From Acidimangrovimonas sediminis (GTDB lineage: Bacteria > Pseudomonadota > Alphaproteobacteria > Rhodobacterales > Rhodobacteraceae), in assembly GCF_002871005.1 (NCBI RefSeq), contig NZ_PHSN01000014.1:1-64000 (forward strand): a DNA stretch of 64,000 bases, read 5' to 3'. Below are positions 8,251-17,062 of this stretch, one piece after another. The notes beneath the pieces are model-generated. The model made no database searches. It worked only from the letters and a program-made list of their open reading frames with translations, and was not told where the DNA came from. Each line of letters opens with the position of its first letter. Positions within the stretch are counted from its first letter, which is position 1. Position numbers and translations under genes: made by a program.

Positions 8251-9354
8251 TCAGGCCCCGGGCGCATAGGGGGTCAGGTCGACCTCGGGGGCCTCCCCGG
8301 AGGCAAGGCGCGCCAGCTGGCGCCCGGCGAAAGGCCCGATCGTCAGCCCCGACGCGCCCAGGGCATTGCCGAGGATCAGCCCCTCGATCCCCGGCACCGC
8401 GCCGAGGATCGGGGTGAAGTCGGGGCCGGCCGGGCGAAAGCCGATGCGCGTCTCGATCAGGCTGGCGCGGGCTAGACCCGGGGCATAGCGCAGGGCCGCG
8501 CTCAGCACCTCGTGCTGGCCCGCTGCGGTCACGCGGTAATCGAAGCCCGCGCCGTCCTCGCGCGTGGCGCCGACCACGACCCGGCTGTCGTCGAAGGCCA
8601 GAAGGTAATGGCTGGCCATCGGCAGCAGCACCGACCAATGCGCGGTCTCGACCCCGGGAAGACCGAAATGCAGGATCTGCCCGCGCTGCGGCACCACCGG
8701 ATGGGCCAGCCCCAGCGGCCCGAGGATCTGCTGCGCCCAGGCACCCGCGGTCACCACCACGCGGTCGGCCGGGATCTCGGCGCGCTGGCCGTCGCGCACG
8801 CGCACCCTGCCCCCCTCGACGTCGAGAGTGGCGTAATCGCTGATCACCTCGGCCCCCAGCGCCACCGCGGCACGCAGCATCGCGGGCGCCAGCTGGCGGG
8901 CGTTCACGCGCGCCCCGCCGGGCACGAAGAAGGCCTTGTAGTCCGGGTTGATCGGCGGGAAATGCTTCTGCGCCTCGGAGGGCGGGATCTCGTGGAAACC
9001 GCCGGATTCCGGCGCGTCGGCGGTGCGGGCGGCCAGCCGCTCGCCCGCCGCGTCGTAATCGGCCTGCATCTCCGAGGTGACAAGCGCCCCGGTCTTGCGG
9101 TAGCCCACGTCGGTTTCGCCCCGCGCCGCGAGATCGGCGATCATCGCCTCGTAATAGCGCGCACCCGCGGCATACATCCGGTACCAGACCGGATCCTCGA
9201 CCTTGGTCGCCCAGGGGCAGACGATGCCCGCCCCCGCCATGGTCGCCTTGCCCTGGTGCCCGTGGTCGATCACCGTCACCGCGTGCCCCTGGAGGGCAAG
9301 GTGATAGGCGGTGCTGGCGCCAAGGATCCCGGCGCCGACGATCACGACCTTCAT
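8251..9354 (-). CDS. FAD-dependent oxidoreductase (D-amino-acid dehydrogenase/DAO family)
   Basis: A 367-residue flavoprotein starting MKVVIVGAGILGASTAYHL (FAD ADP-binding beta-alpha-beta). It has GAWAQQILGPLG and the C-terminal GFRPAGPDFTPILG and LGASGLTIGPFAGRQLA, characteristic of DadA/glycine-oxidase-like enzymes. It probably oxidises an imported amino acid or amine to an imine. The start at 9354 is fixed by the glycine motif and an ATGA overlap with the stop of the solute-binding protein. This is the second DAO-family enzyme in the operon (the other is 1924-3021), suggesting two successive or alternative oxidations. Confidence 0.87.
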   Translation of the reverse strand: MKVVIVGAGILGASTAYHLALQGHAVTVIDHGHQGKATMAGAGIVCPWATKVEDPVWYRMYAAGARYYEAMIADLAARGETDVGYRKTGALVTSEMQADYDAAGERLAARTADAPESGGFHEIPPSEAQKHFPPINPDYKAFFVPGGARVNARQLAPAMLRAAVALGAEVISDYATLDVEGGRVRVRDGQRAEIPADRVVVTAGAWAQQILGPLGLAHPVVPQRGQILHFGLPGVETAHWSVLLPMASHYLLAFDDSRVVVGATREDGAGFDYRVTAAGQHEVLSAALRYAPGLARASLIETRIGFRPAGPDFTPILGAVPGIEGLILGNALGASGLTIGPFAGRQLARLASGEAPEVDLTPYAPGA

Positions 9355-10958
9355 TGCACCGTCACCCCCGAGAAGCGCGACGATCCGAAGACCGCCGGGA
9401 CGAAGCCGTGCACCGACTTGTTGACCGCGGTGATGGTGTCCGCGCCGCCCAGCACGACGACCGGCACCTGCGCGTGCACCTCTTCCTGCGCCTGGTGATA
9501 AAGGTCGGTGCGCTTGGCCTTGTCGGTGATCGCACCGGCCTCGCGCAGCAGCTTGTTGAACTTCGGATCGCACCACGACCCGATGTTCGAGGGCGCAGGC
9601 GTGCCGTCGGCCGAGCAGCTGAGGTAGTTGTTCAGGATCTGGCTGGGATCGGGAAAGTCATAGATGCCGCCGAACATCGCCACGTCCGCCTCGTGATGCT
9701 GCGCCCGCTTGATGTATTCGGCCCATTCATAGGTCTTGATGTTCGCCTTGACCCCGATCTTGGCCCAGTCCGCCTGGATCATCTCGGCCGCCCGCTTGCC
9801 GTTCGGCATGTAGGGACGCGACACCGGGATCGCCCAGAGATCGGTGGAGAAGCCCTTGGGATAGCCCGCCTCGGCCAGAAGCTTCTTTGCGTCCTCGGGG
9901 TCGTACTTGTAGGGCCCGATGTCCTTGGCAAAACCCCAGAGCGAGGGCGGCACCACGGCCCCGGTGACATGACCCATGCCGTTGTAGACCACCTTCACCA
10001 GGCTCTTCATGTCGATCGCCTCGGCCAGCGCGCGCCGGACCTTGACGTTCTCAAGCTCCTTCTTCTTGACGTTGAAGTGCAGGAATCCGGTCGAGGGCAC
10101 CTTGGTGCGCACGGCCTCGAGGTTCGGCGCCTTGTCGATCTGGGCCTTGTCGGAAAGATTCGGATAAAGGCTGATCAGGCATTCCCCCGCCAGCGCCCGC
10201 TGCAACCGGACCGAGGCATCGCCCGAGATCGCCATCACGACCGCGTCCACCTCCGGCGTGCGGTTCTTGTCGCCGATCTTCGCCCCCCACGTCCCCTTGA
10301 ACGGGATCAGGCGCACCATGGAGTCGGTCTGGTAGGCCTGGAAGCGAAACGGCCCGGTCCCGATCGGATCCTGGTCGAACTTCTCGGGCGTGCCGGCCTT
10401 TGCCATCGCATCGGCATATTCCTTCGACGTCATGCCGAGAGAGCCGTGCGACATGGTCCCCAGAAAGGCCGCGTCGGGCTTCTTCAGGGTGAAGGCGACG
10501 GTGTAGTCGTCGACCTTGGTGATCTTGGCGATGTTGCCCTTCAGCTTGGCGTTGAAGGTCGGGTAATTGCCGCCCGAGACGTCGTGATAGGGGTTCTTCG
10601 GATCGGTCATCCGGTCGAAGGTGAAGATCACGTCATCGGCGTCGAACGGTCGGGTCGGCTTGAACGCGGCGTTCGACTGCCACGCCACATCGTGACGCAG
10701 CTTGAACGTGTAGGTCAGGCCGTCCTTCGACACGCTCCAGCTTTCGGCCAGCGCCGGCTCCAGCGTCGAGCCCCCGCGCGAGACCGAGACCAGCCCGTCG
10801 TAGATCTGGCCCAGCACGGTCATCGTCGTGCCGCTGTTGGTGAGCTCGGGGTTGAAGATCTCGGGCGCCCCCTCGAGGCAGACCGTCAGCACCTTGGCCT
10901 GAGCCGCCGGGGCCGCCGCGACGAGCAGCGCCGCCAGCACATATCTGAAGTTTCTCAT
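9351..10958 (-). CDS. Peptide-type ABC transporter substrate-binding protein (DppA/OppA family)
   Basis: A 535-residue SBP family 5 protein. It has a Sec signal peptide (MRNFRYVLAALLVAAAPAAQA, cleavage after AQA), the lobe I LTNSGTTMTVLGQIYDGLV, the family segment LEPALAESWSVSKDGLTYTFKLR, and a C-terminal YHQAQEEVHAQVPVVVL. The start at 10958 is chosen because GGAAGG lies 8 bases upstream; an in-frame ATG at 10976 would put six polar residues before the signal. It is the first gene of the leftward operon, divergent from a LysR gene. Ligand unknown; peptide, opine or modified amino acid are possible. Confidence 0.92.
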   Translation of the reverse strand: MRNFRYVLAALLVAAAPAAQAKVLTVCLEGAPEIFNPELTNSGTTMTVLGQIYDGLVSVSRGGSTLEPALAESWSVSKDGLTYTFKLRHDVAWQSNAAFKPTRPFDADDVIFTFDRMTDPKNPYHDVSGGNYPTFNAKLKGNIAKITKVDDYTVAFTLKKPDAAFLGTMSHGSLGMTSKEYADAMAKAGTPEKFDQDPIGTGPFRFQAYQTDSMVRLIPFKGTWGAKIGDKNRTPEVDAVVMAISGDASVRLQRALAGECLISLYPNLSDKAQIDKAPNLEAVRTKVPSTGFLHFNVKKKELENVKVRRALAEAIDMKSLVKVVYNGMGHVTGAVVPPSLWGFAKDIGPYKYDPEDAKKLLAEAGYPKGFSTDLWAIPVSRPYMPNGKRAAEMIQADWAKIGVKANIKTYEWAEYIKRAQHHEADVAMFGGIYDFPDPSQILNNYLSCSADGTPAPSNIGSWCDPKFNKLLREAGAITDKAKRTDLYHQAQEEVHAQVPVVVLGGADTITAVNKSVHGFVPAVFGSSRFSGVTVQ

Positions 10959-11102
10959 CTTGCACCTTCCTGTCATCGCATTCGTCCGCGGTCTGGAAAC
11001 CTGCCGCTTCGGAGCTCAGGGAGGGCTGTCGATTCATGATTGTCAAATTCGTAAAAGGCGGACCAATATGAACACAGGTTATAGTGGAAAGGGGATCGTC
11101 CG

Positions 11103-12038
11103 ATGGCCTCGATGAATGTCCGGCAGCTCGAGGCGTTTCACGCGGTGATGGAAACCGGGTCTGTCACGCTGGCGGCGGAGCGGCTGGGGGTTTCACAGCC
11201 AGCGGTGAGCAAGTTATTGAAATCGTTCTCGGAAACCTGTGGGTTCAAGCTGTTTACCCGGTCCGGCGGGCGGATGCTTCCGACCGCCGACGCGCGGCTT
11301 CTGGCAACCGAGGTGGAGCGGCTCTTTTCCGGCACGGAGCGCATCCAGAAGCTTGCCCGGGCGGTGCGCGACCGCGAATGGGGCGAGGTCTCCGTCGCGG
11401 CGCCGCCGGCGCTCTCTGCCCGTTTTTTGGCCCATGCGCTGTCGCCCTTCATGAAAAGCCAGCGCAAGATGCATGTTTCGCTCAGCTCCTACTCCAGCCC
11501 GCGAGTCGCCGAGCTGGTGGCAAGCCAGCAGATCGACATCGGCCTGACGGTGCAGCCGTTCGACCATGCCGACGTCACCTCGGAATCTCTGATGCGTTTC
11601 GCCATGGTCTGCGCGCTGCCCGCCGCGCATCCGCTGGCGCAGCGCAAGGTGATCCGCATCGACGACCTGCGCGGCGAACCCTTCGTCGGGCTGCAGCGCG
11701 ACGATTGCTCGATCATGACGATCGACCGGGCGTTCCAGCTGCGCGGGGTCGAGAAGCGCAGCGTGGTGCAGGTGCCGATGTCCGAGACCGCCTGCGACTT
11801 CGTGGCCGGGGGGGCCGGCGTGTCGATCGTGCCGTCCTTCGTGGGGCTCGGCTACAGCACGGACCAGCTGGTCAAGCGGCCGCTGCTGCCGCTGACCACG
11901 ATGACGCTGTGGATGCTGATCCCGGCCTCCCGGCCGCCGTCGCTGGCGGCCCAGAAAGTGGCCGACGTGATCCGCGCGGCGACGCGCGCGCACGGCATCG
12001 ACCCCTCGATCATGACCACCTCGGTGGAGATCGCCTGA
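11103..12038 (+). CDS. LysR family transcriptional regulator
   Basis: A 311-residue LysR protein. The winged HTH is at about residues 5-63 (VRQLEAFHAVMETGSVTLAA, then LGVSQPAVSKLLKSFSE), followed by the substrate-binding fold. AAAGGGG sits about 8 bases before the ATG; a second ATG nine bases in is possible. It is divergent from the dppA-like gene across 144 bases, so it is the likely regulator of the peptide-ABC/oxidase operon, with the imported compound as co-inducer. A TATAGT at 11080-11085 could serve as its -10 box but no good -35 is seen. Confidence 0.92.
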   Translation: MASMNVRQLEAFHAVMETGSVTLAAERLGVSQPAVSKLLKSFSETCGFKLFTRSGGRMLPTADARLLATEVERLFSGTERIQKLARAVRDREWGEVSVAAPPALSARFLAHALSPFMKSQRKMHVSLSSYSSPRVAELVASQQIDIGLTVQPFDHADVTSESLMRFAMVCALPAAHPLAQRKVIRIDDLRGEPFVGLQRDDCSIMTIDRAFQLRGVEKRSVVQVPMSETACDFVAGGAGVSIVPSFVGLGYSTDQLVKRPLLPLTTMTLWMLIPASRPPSLAAQKVADVIRAATRAHGIDPSIMTTSVEIA

Positions 12039-12233
12039 GGCGCGGGTCGAACCGGCCCCTCACACCGGCCCCGGCCATCACCGCCGCACCGTCCGGACAG
12101 ATGCGTTCCGCGCTTGGGCGGACATCGGGGCAAAGCGCGCCGCCCGCGCACAACCCAGCGGCAGGCGGCCCCCCCCAATATCACGGCCGCGCTTGTTCAT
12201 CGGCCTGGCACTGCCCCGCGGCGATGCCTGCTG

Positions 12234-12920
12234 TCAGGTTTGGGCCGGCGCGGTCACGGCTTCACTCAACATCCGCAGCGCCACATCGCAGGCGTTCGCA
12301 ACGTGGAGCGACGCCAGGCGCTGCGCCTCGTCGGCATCACGCACGGCCAGCGCGGCAGCCAGCTGGTCGATTTCCGACAGGCTGTGCGGCAGGCGGTCAG
12401 GATGCATCAGCGAGGTCGCGCGCAGCAGATTGATGCGCGAATAAAAGCTCTGGAGCACTTCGCGCAGCAGGGCGTTGCCGCAATGGCCCAGCATGATGTC
12501 ATAAAGCTTGCCCTTTGCCTCCAGCACGCGCTCGGTCTCGCCCGTGGCGGCGGCCTCGCGCAGGCGGGAGGCCGCGCGGCCGAATTCCGCCAGCGCGCCG
12601 GGGCTGCCGTTGAGGGCGAATTCCCGCGCCGCGTATCCTTCCAGCAGGCCGCGCAGCGCGTACAATTCACGCGCCTCCTCGACCCCGATGCTGGCGACCA
12701 TGGGCCCCTTGTGGGGGATGATGCGCACCAGCTTTTCCGCCTCGAGCTTGCGCAGCGCCTCGCGCACCGAGGTGCGGCTGACGCCGAGCGCCTCGCACAG
12801 TTCACGCTCCACCAGCCGCTCGCCCGGGGCATAGCGGCCCGAGAGGATCGCCTGGCGCAAGGCGTCCTCGACCTGGCGGCGCAGGGTCTCTGGCTGGAGG
12901 GCGGCGATGCGGGTGCTCAT
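12234..12920 (-). CDS. GntR family regulator, FadR/FCD subfamily
   Basis: A 228-residue protein. An N-terminal winged HTH (LRQAILSGRYAPGERLVERE, then LGVSRTSVREALRKLEAEKLV) is followed by an all-helical FCD ligand domain with metal-binding-type His residues (DIMLGHCGN, HVANACD). It lies at the downstream end of the catabolic operon on the same strand, 84 bases after the double-CMD gene. A 17-base motif copy lies 11-27 bases upstream of its start, pointing to autoregulation. The effector is probably the operon's substrate or an intermediate. Confidence 0.93.
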   Translation of the reverse strand: MSTRIAALQPETLRRQVEDALRQAILSGRYAPGERLVERELCEALGVSRTSVREALRKLEAEKLVRIIPHKGPMVASIGVEEARELYALRGLLEGYAAREFALNGSPGALAEFGRAASRLREAAATGETERVLEAKGKLYDIMLGHCGNALLREVLQSFYSRINLLRATSLMHPDRLPHSLSEIDQLAAALAVRDADEAQRLASLHVANACDVALRMLSEAVTAPAQT

Positions 12921-12930
12921 GCGCGTACTC

Positions 12931-12947
12931 TGTCGGACAATATGATG
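12931..12947 (+). promoter_or_regulatory. Predicted GntR operator, site 3 (gntR upstream)
   Basis: TGTCGGACAATATGATG matches the other two copies (17024-17040; 20649-20665 on the minus strand) at 12-14 of 17 positions. It contains TGTCGGACA, which fits the TNGTNNNACNA core known for FadR-type GntR proteins apart from the first base. It sits just upstream of the gntR start. Confidence 0.55.
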
Positions 12948-13004
12948 AAAGTCCTGTGTATCATCGCCGCCCGTGCGGTCGCAACCCTTGCGGGTGGGGC
13001 TGCG

Positions 13005-13763
13005 TCAGCCTGCCCCGCGGCGCCCCAGTTCCTCTTGCAGCGCGACCGCGCCGGCCTCGGCGCCGTGCATGCCGATCAGGCTTACGATCTCCAGCACTTC
13101 CATGATCTCGGCGGCGCTGGCGCCGTAACCCACGGCGTTCTTCATGTGCATCTTCAGGCCCGGCACATAGAGATGCGTGGCCGCCGCGTCGAAGGCGCAG
13201 TAGACGAATTCGCGCATCTTGGGGCTGAGCACGCCGTGGCGCCAGGGATAGGCGGAAAAGTCGAGGTAGCCCTCGAAGAGATCCGGGTCTAGCTCGAGGA
13301 AATCATTCCAGAAGCTGTGCCAGTATCCGCGATCGCGGGTGAAATCGGCCTTCAGCTTTTCCTGCCGCTCGGTCAGGGGCGCGGGGCCATCGCGCAGCCC
13401 CGCTTCCTCCAGCACCTCGACGAGGAGCGGCACGCCGATGTTGCAGGCATGGATCCCCAGCGTCGCGGTCAGCTGGAGGGTCTCCATGATCTCTTCCGCG
13501 CTGGCGCCCGCGTCGAGGGCGTTGGCCACCTGCCGGCGGATACCCGGCCCGTAAAGGTGGGTCGCCGCGGCAGACGCGGCCAGCCCGATCAGCGCGCGGT
13601 CCTTCGCACCCAGCAGGTTGCGCCGGACCGGCACCCGCGCCATCCGGTACCAGGCATCGAGAAAGCCGGGGGACAGCGCGGCCAGCGCCTCCTGCGTCTC
13701 GTCCCAGTAGCCAAGGTCGGCCTCGACCCCGGCGCGCAGGTCTGGGGATCCGTCCGCACTCAT
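13005..13763 (-). CDS. Carboxymuconolactone decarboxylase (CMD) family protein, two CMD domains
   Basis: A 252-residue protein made of two CMD/AhpD-like repeats. The first is around residues 45-110 (DRALIGLAASAAATHLYGPGIRRQVANALDAGASAEEIMETLQ region), the second around residues 165-235 (MREFVYCAFDAAATHLYVPGL, then GASAAEIMEVLEIVSLIG). Neither has the CxxC of alkylhydroperoxidases, so a decarboxylase/isomerase-like or uncharacterised role is likely. The start at 13763 overlaps the cupin stop by ATGA. Such duplicated CMD proteins occur in catabolic clusters but lack a defined reaction. Confidence 0.85.
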   Translation of the reverse strand: MSADGSPDLRAGVEADLGYWDETQEALAALSPGFLDAWYRMARVPVRRNLLGAKDRALIGLAASAAATHLYGPGIRRQVANALDAGASAEEIMETLQLTATLGIHACNIGVPLLVEVLEEAGLRDGPAPLTERQEKLKADFTRDRGYWHSFWNDFLELDPDLFEGYLDFSAYPWRHGVLSPKMREFVYCAFDAAATHLYVPGLKMHMKNAVGYGASAAEIMEVLEIVSLIGMHGAEAGAVALQEELGRRGAG

Positions 13764-14149
13764 TTCTCGGTGCCCTTGTAGTCGGTGTCGGTCACCGCGG
13801 TTTCCCACGCCGTCTTGCCCAGCGAGATGGCGGTGTGCAGGAGATAGCTGTCCTCTGCCCCGCCGTGCCAGTGGCGTTCCCCGGCGGGAATCCAGACCGT
13901 GTCACCCGGCAGGATCTCGTGCCGCGGCTCGCCTTCCTTGCAGACATAGCCGCGCCCGGCCACGACCTGAAGGATCTGGCCCTGTTCGTGGGTGTGCCAA
14001 TGGGTGCGCGCGCCCGGCGTGAAGAACACGTTGTTGATGGTGACGCCGTCCGCCGTGGGCATCACCGGATCGGCCCAGACCTGGCCGGTGAAGGTCGGCC
14101 CCCGGCTTTCCGAGGCGGATTTCGCGTCGCGGCCCTTGATGATCTGCAT
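13760..14149 (-). CDS. Cupin domain protein
   Basis: A 129-residue single-domain cupin. Motif 1 is THWHTHEQGQILQVVAGRGY and motif 2 is PGDTVWIPAGERHWHG. The metal ligands HWHxH...Q and the later His are present. Cupins of this size next to CMD proteins are common, and some organisms carry CMD-cupin fusions; here the two genes overlap by four bases, a split equivalent. A role in lactone or keto-acid processing is possible but unproven. Confidence 0.88.
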   Translation of the reverse strand: MQIIKGRDAKSASESRGPTFTGQVWADPVMPTADGVTINNVFFTPGARTHWHTHEQGQILQVVAGRGYVCKEGEPRHEILPGDTVWIPAGERHWHGGAEDSYLLHTAISLGKTAWETAVTDTDYKGTEK

Positions 14150-14160
14150 GGGATCTCTCC

Positions 14161-15054
14161 TTACTTGTCGTGCAGGCGGATACCGCCCGAGATGTCGCCG
14201 ATCGCGTCGACGACACGGTTGCTGATGACGTCACCATACCCCAGCGCAGTAGCAAGGCCGAAGCTTGCCATCGGGCCCGCGGTGTTGAACGAGGCCACGC
14301 CAAGCTCGTGCAGCAAATCGCTGTAGAGGACGACATCCTTGGTCATCAGCTTGGCCGTCAGCCCGCCTTCGAGGTAATCGCCGTCGACGATCTTCGGAAA
14401 GCGGTTGAGCGAGGCGAAATTCACGCCGCTGGAGGCGTTGATCACGTCGAGCAGCTTGTGCAGGTCGAGGCCCGCCTTCTTGCCCGCCACCATCACCTCG
14501 GCCGTGGCGGCAAGGCTGACGGCGTTGAGGAAGTTGTTCAGCAGCTTGGTCGCATGGCCCGCGCCGCTGTCGCCCATGTGGACGACCTTGGCGGCGATGG
14601 CGTCGAAGGCCCAGTCGAGGCGGGCGACGGCGCTTTCCTCGCCCCCCACCATCAGCGTCAGCGCCCCCTTCTCGGCCGCCGCGGCACCGCCGGAGACGCC
14701 GGCGTCGACATAGGCCACGCCCTTCCCGGCCAGGAGGCCCGCCAGCCGCTTGGTCGAGCTGGCGGCGGCGGTCGAAAGATCGACCACCACCTGACCCTTG
14801 CGGCAGCTGGCCAGCACGCCGCCCTCGCCTTCCACCACGGCCTCGACCACCCGGCTGTCGGGCAGGGACATCAGCACGATGTCCGCCGCCGCCATGACCG
14901 CCGCGATGTCGGCGGCGGGTTTCGCCCCCACCTTCGCCGCGGCGTCCTTGTCCATGTCGAAGCCCGTCACCTCGATCCCGGCGGCCACGAGGCAGCGCGT
15001 CATGCGCCCCCCCATGTTGCCGAGACCGATGAAGCCCAGACGTTTCTCAGTCAT
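14161..15054 (-). CDS. NAD(P)-dependent oxidoreductase, 3-hydroxyisobutyrate dehydrogenase family (1)
   Basis: A 297-residue beta-hydroxyacid dehydrogenase. It has an N-terminal GFIGLGNMGGRM, the substrate motif DAGVSGGAAAAEKGAL, and the catalytic Lys in GHATKLLNNFLN. The family includes 3-hydroxyisobutyrate, tartronate-semialdehyde and L-threonate dehydrogenases; sequence alone does not separate these. It is cotranscribed between the MFS carrier and the cupin. A second paralogue lies at 18498-19373. Confidence 0.88.
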   Translation of the reverse strand: MTEKRLGFIGLGNMGGRMTRCLVAAGIEVTGFDMDKDAAAKVGAKPAADIAAVMAAADIVLMSLPDSRVVEAVVEGEGGVLASCRKGQVVVDLSTAAASSTKRLAGLLAGKGVAYVDAGVSGGAAAAEKGALTLMVGGEESAVARLDWAFDAIAAKVVHMGDSGAGHATKLLNNFLNAVSLAATAEVMVAGKKAGLDLHKLLDVINASSGVNFASLNRFPKIVDGDYLEGGLTAKLMTKDVVLYSDLLHELGVASFNTAGPMASFGLATALGYGDVISNRVVDAIGDISGGIRLHDK

Positions 15055-15081
15055 TGTCTTGCCTTTCCAAATGCCCCGGGC

Positions 15082-16452
15082 TCACTCTTCCAGCCCGAAG
15101 TCGACATCCTTGGTCTCGGGGCCCATCAGCGCACCGGTCATCCCGATCAGCCCGCCGATCACCAGAAGCACGACCGGGGTCAGCGCCAGCGGCATGAAGG
15201 CGCTCAGCCCATCCATGTAGAAGGCATAGAACGACGGCAGCACGACCGAGAGCGAGAAGCCGATGCCGAAGCCGGTGGCGCGGACGTCGGTCACGAAACG
15301 CTCGTTGATGTAGGTGACGATCACGCCCCAGGGCGAGGTGACCAGCACCGCCAGCACCACCACGAGGAAGGTCCGCGCGGCAAAGCTCATCTCGGGCGAA
15401 TGGCCCAGCAGGTAGAAGAGATAGGCGCCCACGGTCGCGATCAGCGGACCGGCGATGGCAAAGAAGGTCCGCCGCCCGATCACCTGCCCCAGCATCCCCG
15501 AGCCGATGTAGCTGAAGAACAGCACGACGTAGGTGATCATCAGCGTCGTGGTCAGTTCGAACCCGCTCAGGTGCAGGGTGTGCACCAGCATGCCGGTGGG
15601 CAGGTAGATGGTGATGATGTTCTGCGTCAGCCAGAAACCGGTCATCAGGATCAGCACCTGCAGCAGGTTGCGCCCGCTCTGGCCCTTCAGCAGGCTCGAG
15701 AGCGGAAGCTTCTCGGCCTCCTCGATCTCGCCTTCCTTCTGTTTCCAGACCTCGGATTCCGACACCTTGTGGGTGTAATAGAGCGCCAGCACGCCGGCGA
15801 GGATCGCGCCGAAGACGAAGGGCACGCGCCAGCCCCAGGTGGCATAGGCCGACCCCGGCCCGTCCAGCGGCGCCAGCCAGAACATCAGCGCGGTGATGAT
15901 GTTGATCGAGACATAGGCCGCGGGGAAGCCCGCGAGGATCAGCCCGCCGACGAAACCGCGCTGCGACTTCTTCGAATACTCGATCGCCAGGGGCATCGCG
16001 CCCGTGTAGCCGCCGCCAAGGAAGATCCCGTCGACGAAGCGCAACAGCACGAGAAGGATATAGGACGTCAGCCCCAGCGTCTCGTACCCTGGCAAAAGCG
16101 CGATCAGGAGCGTCACCACCCCGAACCCCGAGACGGAGTAGATCGAGGCCGCCCGCCGCCCCACCTTGTCGGCCACCATGCCGAAGATCAGCGCGCCGAT
16201 GGGTCGGCCCAACAGCGTGGTGATGAACACGAGCGAGGCCAGAACGGTCTGCGCCGCCGCCGACAGGTTCTGCGGCTGGAACACGAACATCACCGGCGCC
16301 AGCGCGACGACCGGCAGGTAGATGTCGAACATGTCGATGTATTCGGAAAAGAACGCGCCCTTGATCGCGCTCTTGCGCCGGGTCTCCAGCGGTTCCTGCC
16401 AGCCGCGGGCGCCCTCGCCCGCCTGTCCGGCCATGTCTGTTGCACTTGCCAT
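15082..16452 (-). CDS. MFS transporter (metabolite:H+ symporter type)
   Basis: A 456-residue twelve-helix major facilitator. The cytoplasmic loop motif GMVADKVGRRAA sits between helices 2 and 3, and RFVDGIFLGGGYTGAMPLAIEY-like residues mark helix 4; a charged central loop is seen (WKQKEGEIEEAEK). The family handles organic acids, sugars or betaines. GGAGGAG precedes the ATG at 16452. It is the only transporter in the catabolic operon and so the likely importer of its substrate. Confidence 0.88.
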   Translation of the reverse strand: MASATDMAGQAGEGARGWQEPLETRRKSAIKGAFFSEYIDMFDIYLPVVALAPVMFVFQPQNLSAAAQTVLASLVFITTLLGRPIGALIFGMVADKVGRRAASIYSVSGFGVVTLLIALLPGYETLGLTSYILLVLLRFVDGIFLGGGYTGAMPLAIEYSKKSQRGFVGGLILAGFPAAYVSINIITALMFWLAPLDGPGSAYATWGWRVPFVFGAILAGVLALYYTHKVSESEVWKQKEGEIEEAEKLPLSSLLKGQSGRNLLQVLILMTGFWLTQNIITIYLPTGMLVHTLHLSGFELTTTLMITYVVLFFSYIGSGMLGQVIGRRTFFAIAGPLIATVGAYLFYLLGHSPEMSFAARTFLVVVLAVLVTSPWGVIVTYINERFVTDVRATGFGIGFSLSVVLPSFYAFYMDGLSAFMPLALTPVVLLVIGGLIGMTGALMGPETKDVDFGLEE

Positions 16453-16540
16453 GGGGTCTCCTCCCTCTTTCCCGTTGGCACGCTGGCGGGCATGGCGCCC
16501 GCCGCGTCCGATGCGCCCCTTCCCGGGGGCGGTTGCTATG

Positions 16541-16996
16541 TCAGGTCTTGTCCGCCCCGTTCTTCCGGGGGACCTTGGTCTCGGGCGTGCCCTTTGTGGG
16601 GGCGGGGCCGTGCTCCGCCTCCCACTCGGCGATCGCCTTGGTCGCGGTGCGGAAGGCGGCCAGCGTCGCCGGCGCCCCGCAATAAACCAGCGCCTGCATC
16701 AGCACGGCGCGGATCTCGTCGGTGCCGACCCCGTTGGTCAGCGCCCCCTTGACGTGCACGCCAAGCTCATGGTGCTGGTTCATCGCGGTCATCATCCCGA
16801 TGTTCAGCATGGAGCGCGTGCGGAACGGCAGCGTGTCGTCGCCCCAGACGCCACCCCAGCAGACCTCGGTCACCATGCGCTGGACGGGACGGTTGAAATC
16901 GTCGGCGCTGCCCCAGGATTTCTCCACATGGCCGGCGCCCAGCACCGTCTTGCGGTTCTCGAAGCCGCGTTTGAAAAGCTCCGTCTCGTCACTCAT
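16541..16996 (-). CDS. 4-carboxymuconolactone decarboxylase-like (CMD family) protein
   Basis: A 151-residue protein close to PcaC in length and layout: LFKRGFENRKTVLGAGHVEKS, then WGGVWGDDTLPFRTRSMLN, the MNQHHELGVHVKGALTNGV stretch and LMQALVYCGAPATLAAF. The HHELGVH segment carries the family's His/Glu. A strict protocatechuate role is unlikely, since no other pca genes are nearby. The C-terminus has a basic tail (TKVPRKNGADKT). A predicted GntR operator lies 28-44 bases upstream of the start. Confidence 0.85.
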   Translation of the reverse strand: MSDETELFKRGFENRKTVLGAGHVEKSWGSADDFNRPVQRMVTEVCWGGVWGDDTLPFRTRSMLNIGMMTAMNQHHELGVHVKGALTNGVGTDEIRAVLMQALVYCGAPATLAAFRTATKAIAEWEAEHGPAPTKGTPETKVPRKNGADKT

Positions 16997-17023
16997 GCTC
17001 TGGACTCCTGTGATCTGGGGTCT

Positions 17024-17040
17024 TGTCGGATTGTATGATC
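17024..17040 (+). promoter_or_regulatory. Predicted GntR operator, site 2 (ALDH-CMD intergenic)
   Basis: TGTCGGATTGTATGATC is nearly identical to the minus-strand site at 20649-20665 (TGACGGATTGTATGACA); including one more 5' base, 15 of 16 bases of TTGWCGGATTGTATGA agree. It lies in the 66-base gap between ALDH and the CMD gene, so it may control an internal promoter. Confidence 0.6.
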
Positions 17041-17062
17041 GTTCTGGTCATGGAAAGGCGCG

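Noticed and set aside
16505-16525. Short GC-rich dyad between the MFS and CMD genes as terminator or attenuator
   Set aside because: Arms of about 5 bases in GC-rich sequence are expected by chance.
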